DNA from: Rhodobacter sp. | GTDB lineage: Bacteria > Pseudomonadota > Alphaproteobacteria > Rhodobacterales > Rhodobacteraceae | Reading direction: 5' to 3' | Assembly (NCBI GenBank): GCA_003536295.1 | Contig: DPZQ01000200.1 | Location: forward strand, 1 to 10,763 | Length of the DNA stretch: 10,763 nt | In this document: one piece after another, positions 5,523 through 10,763 of the stretch | How positions within the stretch are numbered: the stretch's first letter is position 1 | Layout: each line of letters opens with the position of its first letter | Notes under the pieces: model-generated | Database searches by the model: none | The model's input: only the letters and a program-made list of their open reading frames with translations | Told to the model about the DNA's origin: nothing | Made by a program: the position numbers and the translations under genes

Positions 5523-8204
5523 ATGGTTAAGAAAATGCTTATCGATGCCACCCACGCCGAAGAAACGCGTGTGGTCGTGGTTGATGGAAATAAAGTCGAA
5601 GAGTTTGATTTTGAAACCCTAAATAAACGCCAAATTGCTGGCAATATATATTTAGCCAAAGTCACACGGGTTGAACCCTCGTTGCAGGCGGCCTTCGTAG
5701 ATTACGGCGGCAACCGTCATGGTTTTTTGGCTTTTGCCGAAATTCACCCTGATTATTACCAAATTCCTGCCGAAGACCGCCAAGCGCTTCTGGACGAAGA
5801 ACGGGCTTTGGCATCGGCAGAAAATGATGATGAACCACGCCCCGCGCGTGGTCAGAGAAAGCCTCGCAATGATCGTGGCCGGAACGATCAAAATCGCGCG
5901 GAACGCACTCAGTCGAATGATGCGGTTTTGCAAGGACCCTTATCTGACGCAGACGTTGATATAGAAGCGCTAACTCCCGTTTTGGGCACAGAAATTGCCG
6001 GCAGAGAAATGTTCGGTCATGAGGACGATGAGGCTAAATTAGAAAGTTTCGACGCCCCCTTTGAAGCTCCGGCGGTGCAGCCTGAAGCTGAAAGCCAAAG
6101 TCAAACAGAGGTCGATGTTGAGGCAAGTGATGATCGCAACCATGATGAGCATGCCGGCCATAAAGACCATACCAAACACCAGTCCAACGAGATTGAGTCG
6201 ATCGCCGACGAAGATGTATCTGATGAAATAGCCCCCATGCGCAAAGCGCGGGCGCGACGCTATAAGATACAAGAAGTGATTAAAATGCGCCAAATCATGT
6301 TGGTGCAAGTGGTTAAAGAAGAACGCGGTAATAAAGGTGCGGCTTTGACCACCTATCTTTCTTTGGCCGGGCGCTACTGCGTCTTGATGCCCAACACTGC
6401 ACGCGGTGGTGGCATCTCTCGCAAAATCACCCAAGCTACTGATCGTAAAAAACTAAAAGAAATAGCGCAAGAGATTAAAGTGCCAGAAGGTGCAGGCCTA
6501 ATCATTCGCACTGCAGGCGCCAACCGCACCAAACCCGAAATTCGCCGAGATTATGAATATTTGATGCGGCTTTGGGAGCAGGTGCGTGAGTTGACTTTAA
6601 AATCTGTGGCTCCCAGCGCCATCTATGAAGAAGGTGACTTGATCAAACGCTCGATCCGTGACCTTTACAACAGCGAGATCGACGAAGTGTTGGTCGAAGG
6701 AGAATCTGGCTATTGCACCGCCAAAGACTTTATGCGGATGATAATGCCAAGCCACGCCAATTTGGTACGCCGCTATAATGACCCGATGCCGCTTTTTGCG
6801 CGCTTTCAGGTCGAAAGCTATCTTGCGGGCATGTTTAATCCTACCGTTCAGCTGAAATCAGGTGGTTACATAGTGATTGGTGTCACTGAAGCTTTGGTTG
6901 CGGTTGATGTGAACTCGGGGCGCGCCACCAAAGAGGGGTCGATCGAAGACACGGCTGTGAAAACCAACCTTGAGGCCGCCGAAGAAGTGGCGCGTCAGTT
7001 ACGTTTGCGGGATTTGGCCGGCTTGATCGTGATTGACTTTATTGATATGGATGAACGGCGGAATAATACCGCGGTTGAAAAACGTCTAAAAGATAAACTA
7101 AAAACCGACCGCGCCCGTATTCAAGTGGGCCGCATTTCTGGTTTTGGTTTGATGGAAATGTCTCGGCAACGGTTGCGTCCAGGCATGCTTGAAAGTACAA
7201 CGCAGCCCTGCGCGCATTGCCACGGCACTGGTTTAATCCGTTCGGATGATAGCCTGTCTTTACAAATTTTGCGCGCTCTTGAAGAAGAGGGCACGCGCAA
7301 CCGCTCAAAAGAAGTGTTGCTCAAGGCCCCCGTGGCTGTGATCAACTTCTTGATGAACCAAAAGCGCGAACATATTGCCAGCATCGAAGCCCGCTATGGG
7401 ATGTCGGTGCGCATTGAGGCCGATCCCCACCTAATTAGCCCAGACTATGTGCTTGAAAAGTTCAAATTTGCGACCCGTTTGGTCACAGAAGCGCAAAATC
7501 ACGCCATCTCCGGTACGGCTGAAATGATGGGCGATCCTGTCGATGAGACGGAAATTGATTTGACAAGAGAAGTGGTGGAAATTGCCACCGGATCTGATGA
7601 AAGCGACCCTGATGAGGCGACTGGCGATGGTAAGAAGAAACGGCGTCGTCGCCGTCGCCGTCGTGGGGCAGGCACTGCAATGCTTGAAACTGGCGAAAAT
7701 GGTGCCGAACAGGTCGAACACGAAAGTGGTGATGAGAGCAAAACCACTGGCGTTGACGCGGGAAGAGACCCCGTCAGTCTGGAAGGTGACGCTGAAGCCA
7801 AACCGTTGCGTAAAACCCGCACACGCAGCCGTAGCCCAAAAACCGTGGCTGTCGCACTAAACGAAACCATAAGCCAAGCATTAGAACCTATTCAAACGGC
7901 CGCAACAGCGCCAGAATTGGCGCCAAGCGCAGATGATGTGGACCTGTCCGTCAAAACAAAGGCAGTAAAAAAGACTCCAGCCAAACGTGCGCCCGCTAAG
8001 GTCAAAGCTGATGCGCCAACTACTTTAACGGCGGAGCCTTCGGCCAAGGCAGAGCCGAGGGCTAAAGCAGCCCCTAAAGCGCGCAAAGATGCACCTGCAT
8101 CCACTTCAGCACTAGCAGAGCCCGTTATTGCAGACCCTGCGGCGGCTGCTGGAGGCAGCGAAGTGGCCGCTAAACGCAAAGGTTGGTGGAACCTAGGGCG
8201 TTAA
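5523..8204 (+). CDS. rne: Ribonuclease E, 893 aa
   Basis: RNase E is the main endonuclease of mRNA decay and rRNA processing and the scaffold of the degradosome. The start at 5523 gives MVKKMLIDATHAEETRVVVVDG, the usual alphaproteobacterial opening; GTG 5508 would add five residues. The S1 RNA-binding domain begins at about 36 (AGNIYLAKVTRVEPSLQAAF), is interrupted by an acidic low-complexity insertion (about 95-245), and resumes to about 290. Catalytic metal ligands are D462 in VDVNSG and D505 in VIDFIDM, spaced as in E. coli D303/D346. The zinc link is C563 and C566 in CAHCHGTG. GLMEMSRQRLRP (542-553) is typical. The noncatalytic C-terminus (about 665-893) contains an Arg8 run (707-714) after three lysines, a Lys/Ala/Pro-rich stretch (812-860) and a RKGWWNLGR end, suited to RNA or partner binding. 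The insertion holds five histidines at exact three-residue spacing (H207-H219). Confidence 0.96.
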   Translation: MVKKMLIDATHAEETRVVVVDGNKVEEFDFETLNKRQIAGNIYLAKVTRVEPSLQAAFVDYGGNRHGFLAFAEIHPDYYQIPAEDRQALLDEERALASAENDDEPRPARGQRKPRNDRGRNDQNRAERTQSNDAVLQGPLSDADVDIEALTPVLGTEIAGREMFGHEDDEAKLESFDAPFEAPAVQPEAESQSQTEVDVEASDDRNHDEHAGHKDHTKHQSNEIESIADEDVSDEIAPMRKARARRYKIQEVIKMRQIMLVQVVKEERGNKGAALTTYLSLAGRYCVLMPNTARGGGISRKITQATDRKKLKEIAQEIKVPEGAGLIIRTAGANRTKPEIRRDYEYLMRLWEQVRELTLKSVAPSAIYEEGDLIKRSIRDLYNSEIDEVLVEGESGYCTAKDFMRMIMPSHANLVRRYNDPMPLFARFQVESYLAGMFNPTVQLKSGGYIVIGVTEALVAVDVNSGRATKEGSIEDTAVKTNLEAAEEVARQLRLRDLAGLIVIDFIDMDERRNNTAVEKRLKDKLKTDRARIQVGRISGFGLMEMSRQRLRPGMLESTTQPCAHCHGTGLIRSDDSLSLQILRALEEEGTRNRSKEVLLKAPVAVINFLMNQKREHIASIEARYGMSVRIEADPHLISPDYVLEKFKFATRLVTEAQNHAISGTAEMMGDPVDETEIDLTREVVEIATGSDESDPDEATGDGKKKRRRRRRRRGAGTAMLETGENGAEQVEHESGDESKTTGVDAGRDPVSLEGDAEAKPLRKTRTRSRSPKTVAVALNETISQALEPIQTAATAPELAPSADDVDLSVKTKAVKKTPAKRAPAKVKADAPTTLTAEPSAKAEPRAKAAPKARKDAPASTSALAEPVIADPAAAAGGSEVAAKRKGWWNLGR

Positions 8205-8210
8205 TTTTTT

Positions 8211-8232
8211 GCCCTTGGCGCTTGCCAGGGGC
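8211..8232 (+). terminator. Strong hairpin just after rne
   Basis: GCCCTTGGC (8211-8219) pairs with GCCAGGGGC (8224-8232) through nine base pairs, one a G-U, around a GCTT loop. It begins six bases after the rne stop. The T-run TTTTTT (8205-8210) is before the stem instead of after it, so on the plus strand this is not a canonical intrinsic terminator, though the stem should define or protect the rne 3' end. Confidence 0.55.
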
Positions 8233-8287
8233 ATTTACCACCCCGCACGAGAATGTGCAGAAACTCATAGCCTTAGGCGTGACAGAG

Positions 8288-8301
8288 CGCGCTTTAGCGC
8301 G
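8288..8301. repeat. Short GC palindrome upstream of ccdA
   Basis: CGCGC (8288-8292) and GCGCG (8297-8301) flank TTTA, a five-base-pair palindrome 27 bases before the ccdA ATG. It may be a small stem in the leader or an operator half-site pair. It is short enough to arise by chance. Confidence 0.2.
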
Positions 8302-8328
8302 TATGAATTTCCAAAGTAAGGGAAGCCG

Positions 8329-9087
8329 ATGTTTGGAATTGAACTGATTGACGCCACCCTAGCGCCGGCGATGTTTGTGGCGCTATTGTCGGGGGTACTG
8401 TCTTTTTTAAGTCCCTGTATCTTGCCGATTGTGCCGCCCTATTTGGCCTATATAAGCGGCATCTCGCTCCAAGACATGTCCACAACTGGTGCAAAGGGGC
8501 GCAGCCCGATTGGGGCAGCTTTGTTCTTTGTGATGGGTCTTTCGACGGTCTTTTTGCTTTTGGGCTTTACGGCCTCGGTCTTTGGGCGCTTTTTTCTAAG
8601 CCATGCTGAAAGTTTCAACTTGATCTCGGGTATGGTTGTTATGGTCTTTGGCCTACATTTCTTAGGTATTTTGCGCTTGGGCTTTATTGAACGGGATTTT
8701 CGACTTGAGGGTGGGGATCATGGGGGGTCATTGATGGGGGCCTATCTTTTGGGCTTGGCATTCGCATTTGGCTGGACGCCCTGCATAGGCCCGCAGCTGG
8801 GCACAATCTTAACGCTAGCCGCGTCTGAGCATAGTTTGGCGCGAGGGACAATTTTGCTGGGTGTGTATGCGATGGGCCTTGGTTTGCCATTCCTTGGGGT
8901 TGCGGCGTTTTTCCCAAAAATGCACGGAGCGATGGGCTTCATGCGCCGCAACATGCAGCGTATCGAGCGGATGATGGGGCTTTTGCTTTGGACGATAGGG
9001 TTTTTGATGCTGACGGGCGGCTTTTCGCGGCTGTCATTTTGGTTGCTGGAAACCTACAGTAGCTTAGGTTTGACCTCGTTAGGATAG
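8329..9087 (+). CDS. ccdA: Cytochrome c biogenesis protein CcdA, 252 aa
   Basis: CcdA is an inner-membrane thiol-disulfide transporter of the DsbD/CcdA family. It carries reducing equivalents from cytoplasmic thioredoxin to periplasmic thioredoxin-like partners that keep apocytochrome c cysteines reduced for haem attachment. The redox cysteines are C30 in LSPCILPIVPPYLAYISG and C152 in GWTPCIGPQLGTILTLA, each on a helix with the family's proline pattern. Hydrophobic segments at about 11-43, 61-90, 97-117, 135-165, 173-196 and 214-240 fit the family's six membrane spans, and the length is normal. The ATG at 8329 follows AAGGGA (8318-8323) by five bases. The gene has its own 124-base upstream gap after the rne hairpin, so it may have a separate promoter. 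No thioredoxin-like partner gene is adjacent. Confidence 0.93.
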   Translation: MFGIELIDATLAPAMFVALLSGVLSFLSPCILPIVPPYLAYISGISLQDMSTTGAKGRSPIGAALFFVMGLSTVFLLLGFTASVFGRFFLSHAESFNLISGMVVMVFGLHFLGILRLGFIERDFRLEGGDHGGSLMGAYLLGLAFAFGWTPCIGPQLGTILTLAASEHSLARGTILLGVYAMGLGLPFLGVAAFFPKMHGAMGFMRRNMQRIERMMGLLLWTIGFLMLTGGFSRLSFWLLETYSSLGLTSLG

Positions 9088-9093
9088 AGGCAT

Positions 9094-9119
9094 GCAACCT
9101 TTGTTTACACAAAGCGTGC
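9094..9119. terminator. Hairpin between convergent genes, possible bidirectional end
   Basis: CTTTGT (9099-9104) pairs with ACAAAG (9109-9114) around TTAC. An outer GCA/TGC pair (9094-9096 and 9117-9119) can extend the stem across a two-by-two internal loop. It lies seven bases after the ccdA stop and at the end of the minus-strand genes, where a shared terminator is expected. It has no U-tract, so confidence is moderate. Confidence 0.45.
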
Positions 9120-9290
9120 TTCAGATAAATAGACCTGTTTTTTGGTCGGTGGCGCACCTGCCGAGCGGATTGCATTTAATGTTATAAGGGCCTTTGATGT
9201 TGGCGGAGGTGAGGGCACGTTTTTGCCCAACCGTCCTACCAATAGTCCCAAACCGATCACACAGCAGACCGCAATTGCAGAAGTGGGCAT
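9105..9290 (-). CDS. Hypothetical 61-aa single-span membrane protein
   Basis: I do not recognise this protein. It begins MPTSAIAVCCVIGLGLLVGR, one hydrophobic segment (about 4-19) followed by basic residues, then a proline-rich stretch (NVPSPPPTS, 24-32) and a basic tail (TKKQVYLSEARFV). This would fit a single-span membrane protein or a signal-peptide protein. It lies 23 bases after the ribbon-helix-helix stop on the same strand, and its stop falls in the convergent hairpin, as expected for the last gene of that unit. Against it: no ribosome site is seen before the ATG at 9290. The open frame continues upstream (DLSAVDLVDQ before the M) into the previous gene, so the true start may be earlier or the frame may be non-coding. 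Confidence 0.35.
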   Translation of the reverse strand: MPTSAIAVCCVIGLGLLVGRLGKNVPSPPPTSKALITLNAIRSAGAPPTKKQVYLSEARFV

Positions 9291-9313
9291 TTGGTCAACT
9301 AAGTCTACGGCGC

Positions 9314-9535
9314 TTAGGTCGCCTGTTTTTGGTAGTGCGTCAGCACATAAAGTCGAATGGACGAGGCCAGCCCTGCTTGCGGCACCCGCCCTTCGTCGAT
9401 TTCGCTCGCCAGGGCATTGATGCCGATCTTTTTTTGGTCTGCAATATATTTAAAGGCGTGCCAAAACTGCGGCTCAAGCGAGACTGATGTTTGGTGTCCA
9501 CGCAGATTCAAGGAATGTTTTTTCTGAATTTTCAT
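9314..9535 (-). CDS. Ribbon-helix-helix domain protein (RHH_4 type), 73 aa
   Basis: A small alphaproteobacterial ribbon-helix-helix protein, expected to be a dimeric DNA-binding protein. The family pattern is clear: KHSLNLRGHQTSVSLEPQFW (6-25) supplies the beta strand and start of helix 1, INALASEIDEGR (39-50) the turn and helix 2, and GLASSIRLYVLTHY (55-68) the ending. The length fits single-domain members. Its ATG overlaps the stop of the DUF4169 gene as ATGA (9535-9532), so translation is probably coupled. It sits in the fumC - DUF4169 - RHH arrangement that I remember from Rhodobacteraceae. Neither its DNA target nor its biological role can be read from the sequence. Confidence 0.85.
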   Translation of the reverse strand: MKIQKKHSLNLRGHQTSVSLEPQFWHAFKYIADQKKIGINALASEIDEGRVPQAGLASSIRLYVLTHYQKQAT

Positions 9536-9705
9536 GTTTTCTTATGCCCGTCCAAGTAGATTTTGGCATTGCCCAATTGTGCCGCTTCAAGCTTTTTTTG
9601 CAACTTAGAGCGACCAAATTTTTGGGAATTTTCGTTCGCTTTGATGTGGGCGGCCCGTTTGGTCGTCGCCTTTTTGATTTTATTAAACGAGATGATCTGC
9701 GCCAC
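9532..9705 (-). CDS. DUF4169 family protein, 57 aa, GTG start
   Basis: Translation of the minus strand between fumC and the ribbon-helix-helix gene gives a 57-residue, very basic protein beginning MAQIISFNKIKKATTKRAAH, with QKFGRSKLQKKLEAAQ at 28-43 and ending LDGHKKT. The FGRSK motif, the opening with a short hydrophobic strand and asparagine before a run of basic residues, and the LDxHK ending are those of DUF4169. The function is unknown. The only suitable start is GTG at 9705, eight bases after the fumC stop; no strong ribosome site is seen, so it may rely on read-on from fumC. Its TGA is shared with the ATG of the next gene. It is short enough to be missed by automatic gene finders. Confidence 0.85.
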   Translation of the reverse strand: MAQIISFNKIKKATTKRAAHIKANENSQKFGRSKLQKKLEAAQLGNAKIYLDGHKKT

Positions 9706-9713
9706 TTCTGCGC

Positions 9714-10763
9714 CTAGCCCTTTGGGCCGATCATATCTTCTGGGCGCACCACACGGTCAAAGGTTTCACCGTCAACGTAGCCCAAAGCAATGGCTTCTTC
9801 ACGCAAAGTGGTGCCATTCGCATGGGCAGTTTTGGCCACTTTGGTGGCAGCATCATAACCTATGGTAGGGGCCAAAGCAGTCACCAACATTAGGCTTTCT
9901 TTCATTAATTTATCAATGCGGGCGATATTGGCGGTGGTGCCTTTTACCATATTGTCTGTGAATGACGCGGCCGCGTCACCTAATAGCTGCAATGATTGAA
10001 GGAGATTATAAGACATCATCGGGTTGAAAACATTTAATTCGAAATGCCCTTGGCTGCCTGCAAAGCCAATTGCTGCATCATTTCCCATGACTTGGGCACA
10101 CACCATGGTTAGGGCCTCGGCTTGGGTTGGGTTTACTTTACCCGGCATGATGGATGAGCCTGGCTCATTCTCGGGTAGATTCAATTCTCCCAAGCCCGAT
10201 CGCGGCCCGGAACCCAAAAACCGCATATCATTTGCAATTTTGAACAAAGAGACGGCAACCACGCGTGTGGCACCTGACAGTTCAACCATCGCGTCATGCG
10301 CGGCAAGGGCTTCAAATTTATTGGGTGCGGTCACGAAAGGAAGGCCAGTCAGTTTGGCAATTTCGGCCGCAACGCGTTTGTCCCAACCCACTTTGGTGTT
10401 AAGACCCGTTCCCACAGCTGTGCCGCCCTGGGCCAGTTCATATATCGCGGGCAAGGCCGCGTTGATTCGTCGAATGCCCATTGCAACCTGATGCGCGTAG
10501 CCCGAGAATTCCTGGCCCAAGGTCAAAGGGGTGGCGTCTTGGGTATGTGTGCGGCCGATTTTGATGATATTTTTAAAAGCCTCAACTTTTTCCAAAAGGG
10601 CTGTGTGCAATTTTTCAAGCCCTGGTAATAAAACATCGTGCGCCACCATTGCCGATGCCACATGCATGGCGGTGGGAAATGTATCGTTTGACGATTGTCC
10701 CATATTTACATGATCATTGGGATGCACAGGTTTTTTTGTTCCCTTTTTTCCACCTAAAATTTC
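9714..10763 (-). CDS. fumC: Class II fumarate hydratase FumC, 5' end outside window
   Basis: Class II fumarase interconverts fumarate and malate in the TCA cycle as an iron-independent cytosolic homotetramer. The frame is open to the right edge of the window: 349 residues are seen, so about 115 N-terminal residues are missing against the usual 465 or so. The GTG at 10727 is an internal Val, since EILGG and PVHPNDHVN (from the edge) align with the family. Seen in this fragment: GQSSNDTFPTAMH (22-34), IGRTHTQDATPLTLGQEF (69-86) with the catalytic-type histidine at fragment position 73, TAPNKFEALAAHD (145-157), and the superfamily signature GSSIMPGKVNPTQ (202-214) with the flexible-loop serine. 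The C-terminus VRPEDMIGPKG is typical. It leads the minus-strand cluster with DUF4169 and RHH. Confidence 0.96.
   Translation of the reverse strand, partial: EILGGKKGTKKPVHPNDHVNMGQSSNDTFPTAMHVASAMVAHDVLLPGLEKLHTALLEKVEAFKNIIKIGRTHTQDATPLTLGQEFSGYAHQVAMGIRRINAALPAIYELAQGGTAVGTGLNTKVGWDKRVAAEIAKLTGLPFVTAPNKFEALAAHDAMVELSGATRVVAVSLFKIANDMRFLGSGPRSGLGELNLPENEPGSSIMPGKVNPTQAEALTMVCAQVMGNDAAIGFAGSQGHFELNVFNPMMSYNLLQSLQLLGDAAASFTDNMVKGTTANIARIDKLMKESLMLVTALAPTIGYDAATKVAKTAHANGTTLREEAIALGYVDGETFDRVVRPEDMIGPKG

Noticed and set aside
5256..5555. Minus-strand 99-codon frame upstream of rne as a gene divergent from rne
   Set aside because: Its start lies inside rne, it has no ribosome site, signal or recognisable domain, and its composition is not protein-like.
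6039..6434. Minus-strand 131-codon frame inside rne
   Set aside because: It is a shadow of the low-complexity insertion and S1 domain of RNase E, with no family match.
9142..9420. Plus-strand 92-codon frame after ccdA
   Set aside because: It overlaps the well-supported ribbon-helix-helix gene on the other strand and has no ribosome site or recognisable domain.
10024..10491. Plus-strand 155-codon frame opposite fumC
   Set aside because: The minus strand here is an excellent FumC match including the GSSIMPGKVNPTQ signature; the plus frame is its shadow.
10725..10727. GTG at 10727 as the start of fumC
   Set aside because: The frame continues upstream to the window edge with family-typical EILGG residues, so this codon is an internal valine and the gene is cut by the window.

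Overview
The window looks like chromosomal DNA of an alphaproteobacterium, most probably a moderate-GC member of the Rhodobacterales (Roseobacter-type marine bacteria). The support is recognition of protein families: an alphaproteobacterial-type RNase E with a long insertion inside its S1 domain and a C-terminal end of the GWWxLG kind, a DctD-like regulator without the sigma-54 loop, and a fumC - DUF4169 - ribbon-helix-helix cluster. No database search was possible, so the taxonomic call is by eye.

Layout. (1) 1-198 is an AT-rich leader with a perfect 8-bp inverted repeat. (2) 199-1929 (+) is purC-purS-purQ, part of de novo purine synthesis; the PurC has lost several family-conserved residues. 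(3) 1940-5101 (+) is a DctB/DctD two-component pair with a promoter-like element that would start transcription at or next to the dctB ATG. No C4-dicarboxylate transporter is present here. (4) 5102-5522 is a 421-bp gap with hairpins and broken cysteine-rich reading frames but no intact gene. (5) 5523-8204 (+) is rne (RNase E), ended by a strong hairpin. (6) 8329-9087 (+) is ccdA, a membrane thiol-disulfide transporter for cytochrome c maturation. (7) 9094-9119 is a hairpin between convergent transcription units. (8) On the minus strand, reading leftward from the right edge, are fumC (5' end cut off by the window), a DUF4169 gene with a GTG start, a ribbon-helix-helix gene joined to it by an ATGA overlap, and possibly a very small membrane protein.

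Most of the window is ordinary housekeeping and regulatory DNA. I see no rRNA, tRNA, CRISPR array, intact insertion sequence, phage gene or defence system, and no clearly new multi-gene system. The points most worth a second look are the divergent PurC at the purSQ locus, the DctD without GAFTGA and with a swapped Walker B acidic pair, the probable leaderless dctB mRNA, the exact every-third-residue histidine repeat in RNase E, and the unexplained small membrane ORF and degenerate 5102-5522 region.
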